From Arthrobacter_H sp030452125 (GTDB taxonomy: Bacteria; Actinomycetota; Actinomycetes; Actinomycetales; Micrococcaceae): a DNA stretch of 64,000 nucleotides. Below the pieces are notes generated by a model. It was not told the origin of the DNA and made no database searches. It worked only from the letters and a program-made list of their open reading frames with translations. The position numbers and the translations under genes are program-made. Shown one piece after another: positions 41,896 to 50,746 of this stretch. The stretch lies in assembly GCA_052379645.1 (NCBI GenBank), contig JBQSYU010000002.1; one strand, 5' to 3'. Numbering within the stretch: the first letter of the stretch is position 1; each line of letters begins with the position of its first letter.

Positions 41896-42921
41896 ATGAC
41901 CGGAATGCGATACCCCCGCCCTCTTTCCGCCGGAGACCGAATCGAGGTGACCGCCCCGTCGATGGGCGTCCCGGTCTCCCTGCACCCCCGGCTGGACCAT
42001 GCGGTATCGGACTTGCGCGCTGCCGGATTCGAAGTACAGGTGGAGGAATCCGTCCGTCAGGAGGGACTGGCTTCAGGCCCGCCATCCGCGCGGCGGGCCG
42101 AACTCGCTGCCGCCTTCTCCGGTCCGGCCCGTGCCGTCCTGCCGCCCTGGGGAGGGAAGCTGGCCATCGAAATCGTCGAAGGAACCGATTGGAACACCCT
42201 CGCGGAGGACCCCACCTGGTTCGTCGGCTGGTCGGATATCTCCACTCTTCTGTTGCCACTGACGATCACCACCGGTGTCGCAACCATTCACGGTGGCAGC
42301 CTCATGGACGAGCCGTGGGAACTGCCGACAGGTTTCCACCGCTGGACCGAGGTGGCAGCACTGCCCGAAGGCGCGTCCTTCACCCAAACAGCTGCCCCGT
42401 ATCGTCGGTCACGCCCGTGGTCCGACTGGGATGAGGAACCGTTGGGTCGGGCCGAAGCCTATGAGGAACCGACCGCCTGGAGGTCGCTGCATGCCGGGGA
42501 CGTGGAACTGCGTGGCCGACTCCTGGGAGGGTGTTTGGAGACGGTATCCTTGCTCTCGGGATCCAGCTATGGGGATCTGTCGGGATTCGCCCGCGAGCAT
42601 GCCCCCGAAGGACTGATCGTCTACCTCGAAGTCGTCGATTCCGACGCCGTGAGCGTGCTTCGTACACTCTGGGCACTGCGTTTGGCTGGATGGTTCGACC
42701 ACGCCAACGGAGTACTCATCGGTCGCACCACTGCTCCCGATACCCCGGAACTCACGCAGGCCGAAGCGGTGGAGCGGGCCTTGGGGGATCTGGATATTCC
42801 TGTGATCCTTGATTTCGATACGGGGCACCAGCCTCCTCAGATGCCGCTGGTCAACGGGGCGCTGGCGGAGGTCGAATTGGTCGGCGGGCACGGGCAGATC
42901 ACCCAACACCTGCTGCCCTGA
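41896..42921 (+). CDS. S66 family LD-carboxypeptidase / MccF-like serine peptidase
   Basis: The 341-residue cytosolic S66 peptidase has the nucleophile S113 in FVGWSDISTLLLP (family GxSD), followed by TIHGGSL. The C-terminal half has GRLLGGCLETVSLLSGS and the late catalytic region VILDFDTGHQPPQMPLVNG with its His. S66 enzymes either cut the LD bond of tetrapeptides in murein recycling or, as in MccF, cleave aminoacyl-nucleotide antibiotics; I cannot separate the two. It has its own leaderless promoter, 55 bases after the FHA-like gene. Confidence 0.88.
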   Translation: MTGMRYPRPLSAGDRIEVTAPSMGVPVSLHPRLDHAVSDLRAAGFEVQVEESVRQEGLASGPPSARRAELAAAFSGPARAVLPPWGGKLAIEIVEGTDWNTLAEDPTWFVGWSDISTLLLPLTITTGVATIHGGSLMDEPWELPTGFHRWTEVAALPEGASFTQTAAPYRRSRPWSDWDEEPLGRAEAYEEPTAWRSLHAGDVELRGRLLGGCLETVSLLSGSSYGDLSGFAREHAPEGLIVYLEVVDSDAVSVLRTLWALRLAGWFDHANGVLIGRTTAPDTPELTQAEAVERALGDLDIPVILDFDTGHQPPQMPLVNGALAEVELVGGHGQITQHLLP

Positions 42922-42937
42922 TTCCCGGGTTAGGACG

Positions 42938-42943
42938 TACCCT
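42938..42943 (+). promoter_or_regulatory. -10 element (TACCCT) of CPBP protease gene, leaderless
   Basis: TACCCT ends six bases before the ATG at 42950. TAGGAC just upstream is a weaker alternative. Confidence 0.5.
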
Positions 42944-42949
42944 GATGCC

Positions 42950-43753
42950 ATGAGTGCGCAACCAGCACCGTCGGTTGGGGCCAGAGCCCACGCCCTGCGC
43001 GGGGGAGTCCTGCTGATCGTGCGGGTGGGGCTGGTCGCCCTGGCCACGACGATCGCCTGGCTGGTCATGGTCGGTGTCGACGGTCCGGCCTCGTTTCCGC
43101 CGTCGCCCCTGCTGGCTTCGTTGAGCTTGCTCCCGGTGAACATCGTCTCGCTGTGGCTCGTTGCCCGTTTCCTGCGCTCCGAAGGCCAGGACCTTCGTTC
43201 CCTGTTCGTCCCGGCCCGGCGTCCGATGCTGCGCGAAATCGGCTGGGGACTGCTCTGGATCCTCGTCCTCTACCTGCCCTTCGTCGCCGCCATCATGGGC
43301 ACCATGTGGGCCCTGCACGGCCCCGAGATGTTCACGGCATTCAGAACGGTCTTCTACGACCCGCAGGCCGCAGCCATCACCCAACCCGGCTGGGGGCTGG
43401 CCCTGGGGATCATTGCCGTTCTGACCTTCGCCCCGCTCAATGCCCCCGCCGAGGAGGCGGTGTTCCGTGGCTACTCCCAGTCACGCCTGTTGCGTCGGTG
43501 GCCCGTCCTTGCCACCGTGCTGGTCTGTTCGGTCGCCTTCGGCGCCCAGCACGCCTTCTTCGCCCCGACGGCGGACGCCATGATCGTCTACGTCGTGGCG
43601 TTCACGGTATGGGGGATTGGATCGGCGCTGATCGTGCTCCGACAGAAACGGTTGTTGCCCATCACCATCGCCCACTTCATCGTCAACCTCTTCACGAGCT
43701 CGCCCGCCGTCATCTTCCCTGCCCTGCAGCTCGCCGGAGTCGTCCCCGCCTGA
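42950..43753 (+). CDS. CPBP family intramembrane glutamic/metalloprotease (Abi domain)
   Basis: The 267-residue multi-pass membrane protein has the CPBP motifs EExxxR (E168, E169 and R173 in APAEEAVFRGYSQSRL), FGAQHAFF for the second motif and HFIVNLF for the third. These match Rce1/CAAX-protease-like enzymes, which in bacteria are linked to bacteriocin immunity or envelope protein processing. About eight hydrophobic segments are seen. There is no bacteriocin gene nearby, so its substrate is unknown. Confidence 0.88.
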   Translation: MSAQPAPSVGARAHALRGGVLLIVRVGLVALATTIAWLVMVGVDGPASFPPSPLLASLSLLPVNIVSLWLVARFLRSEGQDLRSLFVPARRPMLREIGWGLLWILVLYLPFVAAIMGTMWALHGPEMFTAFRTVFYDPQAAAITQPGWGLALGIIAVLTFAPLNAPAEEAVFRGYSQSRLLRRWPVLATVLVCSVAFGAQHAFFAPTADAMIVYVVAFTVWGIGSALIVLRQKRLLPITIAHFIVNLFTSSPAVIFPALQLAGVVPA

Positions 43754-43794
43754 CCTCGTCGCCACGCCAAGGGCCGGTGGGGCAAGATAGAGGG

Positions 43795-46170
43795 GTGACG
43801 AAAAGCGAGCAGCAGAACACCACGGACCGTTCCACCACCGCCTCCGCCGAGGGGGCGAGCACCGCCGCCGGTGACGAGGTCATCCCCGCGGGGCAACTGC
43901 GGGAGGAGTACCAGCAGCTCATCGACGATGTCCGCCGGTTCCGGATGGCCTACTACCTCGAGGACGACCCGATCGTCTCCGATGCCGAGTTCGATGTCCT
44001 GTTCACCCGCCTCGAGGAAATTGAACAACTGCACCCGGAGATCGTCTCCAACGACTCACCCACCCAGGAAGTCGGCGGAGAGGTCTCCGCGGCCTTCTCC
44101 CCGGTGGTCCACCTGGCCCAGATGTACTCGCTGGAGGATGTGTTCTCCCTCGAGGAACTCACCGCCTGGCTCGAACGGGCCACCGTCAACGCCGGAACCC
44201 GGGCCCCGAACCAGAAGCTGCGCTGGCTCTGTGAGGTCAAGATCGACGGGTTGGCGATCAACCTGCTCTACCGTGAGGGCAAGCTGGTGAGAGCCGCCAC
44301 CCGCGGGGACGGAACCACCGGCGAGGATGTCACCCACAACGTGTTGACCATCGGTGAGATCCCCACCGAACTCTCCGGCAGCAACTGGCCCACGGAGGTC
44401 GAAATCCGCGGGGAGATCTTCTTCCCCTCGCAAAAATTCCGTGAATACAACGAGGCCCTGCTCGAAGCCGGCAAACCAGAACTGGCGAACCCGCGCAACG
44501 CCGCCGCCGGCTCGCTGCGCCAAAAGGATCCGGCCGAGACCGCCAAACGCCCGCTGGGCATGTTCGTTCACGGATTCGGGGTCCGTGAGGGGCTGGATGC
44601 CGCCTCCCAGTCCGAAACCTACGAACTCCTCAAGGGCTGGGGCCTACCGGTGACCCCGTACTCGAAGGTCGTGGACTCGATCGACGAGGTCCTGGCCTAT
44701 ATCGAGACCTACGGGGCCGACCGGCACTCCCTGGTCCACGACATCGACGGGATCGTGGTCAAGGCCGACTCCTTCGCCATCCAGCGGGCGCTGGGATACA
44801 CCTCCCGGGTACCGCGCTGGTCGGTGGCGTATAAATATCCGCCCGAGGAGGTCCACACCAAGCTGCTGGACATCCGCGTCAACGTCGGGCGCACCGGACG
44901 TGTCACCCCGTACGGGGTCATGGAACCGGTGAAGGTCGCCGGATCCACCGTGGAGATGGCCACCCTGCACAACCAGGACGTCGTCAAGGCCAAAGGTGTG
45001 CTCATCGGGGACACCATCATCCTGCGCAAGGCCGGGGACGTGATCCCCGAGATCGTGGGTCCGGTCCTGCCGTTGCGGGAGGGACGCGAAGACGAACTGC
45101 ACGAATTCGTCATGCCCACCGACTGCCCCTCCTGCGGGGAGCCGTTGGCTCCGGCGAAGGAGGGCGATATCGACATCCGCTGCCTCAACGCCGAATCCTG
45201 CCCGGCCCAACTGACCGAACGCGTCGCCCACCTGGGCGGTCGCGGGGCCTTCGACGTCGAGGCCCTGGGTGAGGAAGCCGCACTGGCCCTGACCGTGGGC
45301 CCGGGCCCCGACCCGGCCGAGCACGGAGGCCTGCCCAAACCCGCAGGACCCGGGCCCATCACCAACGAAGCCCGGATCTTCGACCTGGCCACCGGCCATG
45401 GAGACGACACGCTGCGCGAGGCGCTCGCCGAGGTCAAGGTCTGGCGGGAGAGGCGCGAGAAGGGGGTGGGCACCGGCCGGTTCGAGCTCGTCCCGTACTT
45501 CTGGAGCAAGGGTACCGAGAAGAAACCCTCGGCTCCTACCGCCAATACGAAGAAGCTGTTCGAGGAACTGGAGAAGGCCAAGACGCAGCCGCTCTGGCGC
45601 GTGCTGGTGGCCTTGTCCATCCGCCATGTCGGGCCCACCGCCTCCCGCGCCCTGGCCACCCACTACGGGTCCATGGACGCCATCCGCGAAGCCGTCACCG
45701 CCGAGGATGCCGCCGAGAAACTGGCCGACGTCGACGGCATCGGTCCGATCATCGCCGATGCCCTCATCGAATGGTTCGGCATCGACTGGCATCTGGGGAT
45801 CGTCGAGGCCTGGGCCGCGGAAAACGTGCGCATGGTCGATGAATCCCACGGTGAAACCGAGCGCACGCTCGAGGGGCTGACCATCGTGGTCACCGGATCG
45901 CTGGAGGGCTTCAGCCGCGATGAGGCCAAGGAGGCCATCATCACCCGCGGCGGCAAGGCCTCGGGGTCCGTTTCGAAGAAGACCAGCTACGTCGTCGCCG
46001 GGGAAGCGGCGGGCACCAAACTGGAGAAGGCGGTCTCCCTGGGCCTGAGGGTGCTGGACGAGGAGGGCTTCCGCGCCCTGCTCGAGAACGGCCCCGAACC
46101 CACCGCCGAGGAGACCGGGACCCCGGAATCCGCGGAATCACAGATCACCACCGATGGAGACCCAGCATGA
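43795..46170 (+). CDS. ligA: NAD-dependent DNA ligase
   Basis: LigA seals nicks in replication and repair using NAD. The 791-residue protein has the Ia NAD-binding region (YYLEDDPIVSDAEFDVLF), adenylated lysine K149 in CEVKIDG, OB fold, and Cys4 zinc finger (C444, C447, C463, C469). A helix-hairpin-helix domain and C-terminal BRCT (about 690-770, TIVVTGSLEGFSRDE) follow. An extra-long segment (about 490-590, with PGPDPAEHGGLPKPAG and FELVPYFWSKG) interrupts the region after the zinc finger compared with E. coli LigA. The GTG start at 43795 is preceded by GAGG. The stop overlaps the next gene by four bases. Confidence 0.95.
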   Translation: MTKSEQQNTTDRSTTASAEGASTAAGDEVIPAGQLREEYQQLIDDVRRFRMAYYLEDDPIVSDAEFDVLFTRLEEIEQLHPEIVSNDSPTQEVGGEVSAAFSPVVHLAQMYSLEDVFSLEELTAWLERATVNAGTRAPNQKLRWLCEVKIDGLAINLLYREGKLVRAATRGDGTTGEDVTHNVLTIGEIPTELSGSNWPTEVEIRGEIFFPSQKFREYNEALLEAGKPELANPRNAAAGSLRQKDPAETAKRPLGMFVHGFGVREGLDAASQSETYELLKGWGLPVTPYSKVVDSIDEVLAYIETYGADRHSLVHDIDGIVVKADSFAIQRALGYTSRVPRWSVAYKYPPEEVHTKLLDIRVNVGRTGRVTPYGVMEPVKVAGSTVEMATLHNQDVVKAKGVLIGDTIILRKAGDVIPEIVGPVLPLREGREDELHEFVMPTDCPSCGEPLAPAKEGDIDIRCLNAESCPAQLTERVAHLGGRGAFDVEALGEEAALALTVGPGPDPAEHGGLPKPAGPGPITNEARIFDLATGHGDDTLREALAEVKVWRERREKGVGTGRFELVPYFWSKGTEKKPSAPTANTKKLFEELEKAKTQPLWRVLVALSIRHVGPTASRALATHYGSMDAIREAVTAEDAAEKLADVDGIGPIIADALIEWFGIDWHLGIVEAWAAENVRMVDESHGETERTLEGLTIVVTGSLEGFSRDEAKEAIITRGGKASGSVSKKTSYVVAGEAAGTKLEKAVSLGLRVLDEEGFRALLENGPEPTAEETGTPESAESQITTDGDPA

Positions 46171-46991
46171 GCCAGAATCCCGCAGCCACCGCCGACCTGT
46201 TGGCCATCGCCCGCCGCGCCGCGGCCGCCGGCGCCGCCGTGCTGGCCGAACGCCACGGAGTCCACATCGCCGCCGACACCAAATCCGCGGCCGGGGACTG
46301 GGTCACCGACTACGACCGGCGGGCCGAACAGGCGGTGCGTGCGGTCATCAACGCCGAACGCCCGCATGATGCCATCACCGGGGAGGAATACGGCAGCACC
46401 ACCCCCGCGGAGCCCAGCGCCTACCGCTGGTCCATCGACCCGCTGGACGGCACGGCCAACTTCGTGCGCGGCATCGTCTACTACGCCACCTCGGTGGCCG
46501 TCGCCGGTCCCGCCCCCGACGGCCGGGAAGCCACCGTATGGCTCGCCGGCGTCGTGCAGGCCCCGGCATTGGCCAGCACCTGGTGGGCTTCGCGCGGGGC
46601 GGGAGCCTGGCTGGGAGGGACCGAGACCGGGAACGACGCCGGGGCGCGCCGGTTGACCGGCCCCGTCCCCGGGGCCGCCGGGGCCCTGCTCGCCACCGGA
46701 TTCGGGTACGACGCCACCCGACGCGACTTCCAGCTGCAGGCGGTGGCGACCCTCCTGCCGGGGTTCGCCAACGTGCGGCGCATCGGCTCGGCGGCCGTGG
46801 ACCTGTGCCTGGTCGCCGATGGGACCCTCGATGCCTATGCCGAATACGGCACCGGAGAACACGATTGGTCCGCCGGGGCCCTGGTCGCCGAGGAAGCCGG
46901 GTGCCCGGTGCTGCGCCCGGAGGCCGATCCGGGCTGGCAGGCCGCCGGCTACATCGACTTCGATCTGCTTCCTGCACCTCCGGCCCACTGA
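46167..46991 (+). CDS. Inositol monophosphatase family phosphatase
   Basis: The 274-residue Mg-dependent phosphatase has metal motifs TGEEYG, IDPLDGTANFVRG and EHDWSAGALVAEEAG, with all metal ligands present. Possible substrates are inositol 1-phosphate, histidinol phosphate or 3'-phosphoadenosine 5'-phosphate. The motifs do not decide between them, though inositol phosphate is relevant in actinobacteria. The ATG overlaps the ligA stop by four bases, so the genes are cotranscribed. Confidence 0.9.
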   Translation: MSQNPAATADLLAIARRAAAAGAAVLAERHGVHIAADTKSAAGDWVTDYDRRAEQAVRAVINAERPHDAITGEEYGSTTPAEPSAYRWSIDPLDGTANFVRGIVYYATSVAVAGPAPDGREATVWLAGVVQAPALASTWWASRGAGAWLGGTETGNDAGARRLTGPVPGAAGALLATGFGYDATRRDFQLQAVATLLPGFANVRRIGSAAVDLCLVADGTLDAYAEYGTGEHDWSAGALVAEEAGCPVLRPEADPGWQAAGYIDFDLLPAPPAH

Positions 46992-47103
46992 ACCGGACCG
47001 CGGCAGGAGGGGAGGATCCCCGAGGGGTGGAAGCCGTGAATTCGGCGACATTCAGAGGACCCTGGTTCATCGCGACGACGAAAAGGTGTCAAACTGGAAG
47101 GTG

Positions 47104-47622
47104 ATGACTACTGCAACCGCCCGCATGCCCCTGACCATCCGCCAGGCCACGGAAGCCGACTACGACGAGATCGGCCGCATCACCGTGGACTCCTACCTGG
47201 CGGCGGGGCACTTCGAGGACCCCGACCACGAATACCTGCAGTTCGTCCGCCAGGTCGCCGACCGCCACGCCGCAGCCGAGATCCTGGTCGCCGAAAACAA
47301 CGGGAAGGTCATCGGTGCGGTGACCCTAGTCCAGCCGGGGAACCCCTACGCCGATATCGCCGAAGCCGGTGAACTCGAATTCCGGATGCTGGTCGTGGAC
47401 CCGTCCGTGCAGCGTTCGGGGGCCGGACGGACCATGGTCGAGGCGGTCATCGACCGGGCCCGGCAGCTCGACGGCGTGGACACGGTCTCACTGACCACCG
47501 GCGGGCATTGGGAAGCAGCCAACGCCCTCTACACGACGATGGGTTTCCAGCGCGCCACCGACCGGGACTGGTTCGTCCCCGACACCGACATCCTGCTCAA
47601 GGTCTACATCCTGCCGCTCTAA
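47104..47622 (+). CDS. GNAT family N-acetyltransferase
   Basis: The 172-residue acetyltransferase transfers an acetyl group from acetyl-CoA. It has the N-terminal LTIRQATEADYDEIGRI strand-helix, the acyl-CoA loop MLVVDPSVQRSGAGRTMVEA (Q/RxxGxG/A type), and late LTTGGHWEAANALYTTMGFQ. No feature points to the acceptor. GGAAGG lies just upstream of the ATG. It is separated from the phosphatase gene by 112 bases in which no further gene is convincing. Confidence 0.88.
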   Translation: MTTATARMPLTIRQATEADYDEIGRITVDSYLAAGHFEDPDHEYLQFVRQVADRHAAAEILVAENNGKVIGAVTLVQPGNPYADIAEAGELEFRMLVVDPSVQRSGAGRTMVEAVIDRARQLDGVDTVSLTTGGHWEAANALYTTMGFQRATDRDWFVPDTDILLKVYILPL

Positions 47623-47651
47623 CCGGCAGCGGCCCGGCCGGCCCAAGCAAG

Positions 47652-47657
47652 TAGGGT
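47652..47657 (+). promoter_or_regulatory. -10 element (TAGGGT) of MFS gene, leaderless
   Basis: TAGGGT ends six bases before the ATG at 47664. There is no ribosome-binding site. Confidence 0.55.
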
Positions 47658-47663
47658 CGGCCC

Positions 47664-48855
47664 ATGCCCACCGCGTCGCCCCGTGCCCGAAGGACCTACC
47701 CGGTCTTCGTGCTTCTGGCCTTCGTCTCGATGGTCGGGGACGCGATGGCGCTCTTCGCCCTGACCCTGGCTGCGGCCGACCAGCTCGGGTCCTGGGGTGT
47801 CACGATACTGTTCCTCACGGGGTTGATCCCCCCGATCCTGGCGGCCCCGCTGGTGGGCCGGCTGGTCGACGGGACGAACCTGCGCAGGATCTGGGTGGCC
47901 AGCCTGCTTGCCCACGTCCTGCTCTTCGCCCTGATGGCCCTCGTCGATGACCTGCGGGTCAGCCTGGTGTTGATGTGCGGGGCCAGCATCAGTGCCGTCA
48001 TCAACGCCTCGGCGATCTTCAAACTCATTCCCTCCCTCCGGGGGCCGCTGCCGCTGGCGCGGGCCAGCAGCCTGATCGTCTCCGCCGGATCGTTGGCGGG
48101 CATCCTGGCACCGCCGATCGCCGCCCTCGCCTATACCGCCTGGGGTATTGGCCCTCAACGCCCTGGGCTTCACGGTGCTGGCCCTGGGGGCGGGGCTGGT
48201 GGTGCCGCGCCGTGCGGTACGGGTCGACCTCAAGGAACCTCGCGCCGGTGGCGTCGGAGCCGGAGCACGGATCCTGTTCACCGACCGGTTGCTGGCCCTC
48301 CTGCTGATCCCCATGGCCGCCGTCGTGCTGTTCACCTCCGCCGAAGGAGTCGCAGGGGTCTTCTATCTGCGCTCGGTGGCCGGGAACGACACCCTCTATG
48401 CGGTGATGCTCGGGGCCTGGTCGGTGGGCGCGCTCATCGGCGCCCTAACCGGCGGGAGCAGGTTCCTGGGGGCACGGGTGAGGACCCCGGTGCTCCTGGG
48501 CGGTGTGCTCATCGGCGCAGCCATCCTGGCGGAGGGGCTGTGGCCAGACGCCCTGGTCATCCTGGCGGTGTTCCTGCTGGGCGGATTCGGCAACGGGATG
48601 CACAACACAGGGGTGCGCAACGCCGTCTATGCCCGGATCCCCGAAGCCCACCACGGGGCCGCCTGGGCGTACCTGACCGTGGTCTTCAAGATCATGGTCG
48701 GGCTGGGGTTCCTGCTGGGAACCCCCGGCCTGGTGGTGGACAGCGACCGCCTGATCATCATCGCCGCAGGAACCGGCTCGTTGGCCGCAGTGCTCCTGGC
48801 CCTGGTGGGGATCAGGGCGGCGAACCGGCACCGGCGGACGCCGGTCCTGAACTAG
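47664..48855 (+). pseudogene. MFS transporter interrupted by a +1 frameshift
   Basis: The first frame (from ATG 47664) encodes the N-terminal half of an MFS permease through AALAYTAWG, about six membrane segments. It then turns into a long out-of-frame, arginine/glycine-rich tail. The second half continues one frame later (from about 48146 to the stop at 48855), with LALNALGF and further TM segments to KIMVGLGFLLGTPGL. Removing one G from the GGGG run at 48142-48145 gives AWVLALNALGF and restores an intact ~396-residue protein. This is either a real inactivating or phase-variable indel or a sequencing error. Drug or solute efflux is the likely original role. Confidence 0.8.
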
Positions 48856-48858
48856 ACT
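48853..48858 (+). promoter_or_regulatory. -10 element (TAGACT) of gatCAB operon
   Basis: TAGACT overlaps the stop of the MFS gene and lies 39 bases before the gatC ATG. GGGGAG precedes the start, so this is a leadered message. Confidence 0.4.
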
Positions 48859-48897
48859 GGTGGGGAAAACCCACCATCCATGAATTCGGGGAGATAC

Positions 48898-49194
48898 ATG
48901 CCTGCGATCAGTCGTGAGGAAGTTGCCCATCTGGCGCAACTGGCCCACCTGGAGATGAGCGAGACCGAGCTGGAGAAAATGGCCGGCGAACTCGGTGTCA
49001 TCGTCAACGCGATCAAATCCGTGAGCGAGGCCGCCGGCGACGACGTCCCGGCCACCAGCCACCCGCTACCGCTGACCAACGTGATGCGCGAAGACGTGGT
49101 CGGCCGGACGCTGACGCAGGATCAGGCGCTGCAGAACGCGCCCGACGCCGAAGACGGCCGATTCAAGGTTCCGGCCATCCTGGAAGGGGAGTAG
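48898..49194 (+). CDS. gatC: Asp-tRNA(Asn)/Glu-tRNA(Gln) amidotransferase subunit C
   Basis: The 98-residue subunit stabilises GatA and anchors it to GatB. It begins ISREEVAHLAQLAHLEMSE and ends with the extended strand VMREDVVGRTLT then APDAEDGRFKVPAILEG, as expected. The ATG at 48898 follows GGGGAG. It is first in the gatC-gatA-gatB operon, three bases before gatA. Confidence 0.95.
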   Translation: MPAISREEVAHLAQLAHLEMSETELEKMAGELGVIVNAIKSVSEAAGDDVPATSHPLPLTNVMREDVVGRTLTQDQALQNAPDAEDGRFKVPAILEGE

Positions 49195-49197
49195 GGC

Positions 49198-50745
49198 ATG
49201 AACGAGATCATCAAGCTCTCCGCCGCCGAACTGGCGGCAAAACTCCGTGACGGATCGCTCACCTCCGTCCAGGCCGTCCAGGCCCACCTGGACCGCATCG
49301 CAGCGGTCGACGGCGGGGACCGCGGGATCCACGCCTTCCTTCACCTGAACGGGGAGGAGGCGCTCGCCGTGGCCGCCGAAGTCGACGCGATTCGCGGCGC
49401 GGGAGGGGCCGAGGCCGAGGCGTTGCACCCGCTGGCCGGCGTACCGATCGCCATCAAGGACCTCATCGTCACCCAGGGCCAGCCCACCACCGCGGGCTCG
49501 AAGTTCCTCGAGGGATGGATGAGCCCCTACGACGCCACCGTGATCGAAAAGATCCGTGCCGCCAAGCTGCCGATCCTGGGCAAGACCAACCTCGACGAAT
49601 TCGCGATGGGTTCCTCCACCGAACACTCGGCCTTCGGCGACACCCGCAACCCGTGGGACCTGGACCGCATTCCCGGCGGTTCCGGCGGCGGTTCCGCGGC
49701 GGCGCTGGCCGCCTACGAGGCGCCGCTGGCGCTGGGCACCGACACCGGTGGTTCGATCCGCCAGCCGGGCGCCGTCACCGGCACCGTCGGGGTCAAGCCC
49801 ACCTACGGGTCCGTCTCACGCTACGGGGCCATCGCCATGGCCTCCTCGCTGGACCAGATCGGCCCGGTCAGCCGCACCGTACGCGATTCCGCCCTGCTGC
49901 ACGAGCTCATCGGCGGGCACGACCCCAAGGATTCCACCTCCATCGATGCACCGGTCGGCGGACTTGCCGCGGCCGCCGAACAGGGTGCCACCGGGGACCT
50001 GACCGGTGTGCGCGTCGGGGTCATCCGCGAACTGCAGGGCGAGGGCTACCAGGCCGGGGTCCAGTCGCGCTTCGACGAGTCCCTCGAGGTGCTCAAGGCC
50101 GCCGGCGCGGAGATCGTCGAGGTCTCCTGCCCGAACTTCGAGTACGCGCTGGGTGCCTACTACCTGATCATGCCCTCGGAGGTCTCCTCCAACCTGGCCA
50201 AGTACGACGGCGTGCGTTTCGGCAACCGTGTCCTGCCCACGGAGGGGCCGCTGACCATCGAACGCGTCATGGCCTCCACCCGTTCGGCGGGCTTCGGCGA
50301 CGAGGTCAAGCGCCGGATCATCCTGGGCACCTATGCCCTGTCGGCGGGCTACTACGACGCCTACTACGGGTCGGCGCAGAAGGTCCGTACGCTCATCCAG
50401 CGTGACTTCGAGGCGGCGTTCGCCCAGGCCGACGTCCTGGTGTCCCCGACCTCCCCGGTCGTCGCCTTCGAACTGGGTTCGAAACTCGACGACCCGCTGG
50501 CGATGTACCTCAACGACGTCGCCACCATTCCCGCCAACCTGGCCGGCATCCCCGGCATCACGGTCCCCGGAGGGCTCTCCGAGGGGCTGCCGGTGGGCAT
50601 CCAGTTCCTGGCCCCGGCCCACGAGGACGCCCGGCTCTACCGTGCCGGCGCGGCCTTGGAGAAGCTGCTGGAGGACCGCTGGGACGGTCCGCTGATCAAC
50701 CAGGCCCCCGAGCTGGCCGAATCGTCCAAGGAAGGTGTCGCCTGA
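49198..50745 (+). CDS. gatA: Asp-tRNA(Asn)/Glu-tRNA(Gln) amidotransferase subunit A
   Basis: GatA is the amidase that releases ammonia from glutamine for conversion of misacylated Glu-tRNA(Gln) or Asp-tRNA(Asn). The 515-residue protein has the Ser-cisSer-Lys triad at K87 (PIAIKDL), S162 (PGGSGGGS) and S186 (DTGGSIRQPG). The spacing is the same as in the well-studied S. aureus enzyme (K79, S154, S178). It is cytosolic and coupled to gatC upstream, with gatB starting one base after its stop. AGGGGAGTAGGGC lies before the ATG. Confidence 0.96.
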   Translation: MNEIIKLSAAELAAKLRDGSLTSVQAVQAHLDRIAAVDGGDRGIHAFLHLNGEEALAVAAEVDAIRGAGGAEAEALHPLAGVPIAIKDLIVTQGQPTTAGSKFLEGWMSPYDATVIEKIRAAKLPILGKTNLDEFAMGSSTEHSAFGDTRNPWDLDRIPGGSGGGSAAALAAYEAPLALGTDTGGSIRQPGAVTGTVGVKPTYGSVSRYGAIAMASSLDQIGPVSRTVRDSALLHELIGGHDPKDSTSIDAPVGGLAAAAEQGATGDLTGVRVGVIRELQGEGYQAGVQSRFDESLEVLKAAGAEIVEVSCPNFEYALGAYYLIMPSEVSSNLAKYDGVRFGNRVLPTEGPLTIERVMASTRSAGFGDEVKRRIILGTYALSAGYYDAYYGSAQKVRTLIQRDFEAAFAQADVLVSPTSPVVAFELGSKLDDPLAMYLNDVATIPANLAGIPGITVPGGLSEGLPVGIQFLAPAHEDARLYRAGAALEKLLEDRWDGPLINQAPELAESSKEGVA

Positions 50746-50746
50746 G

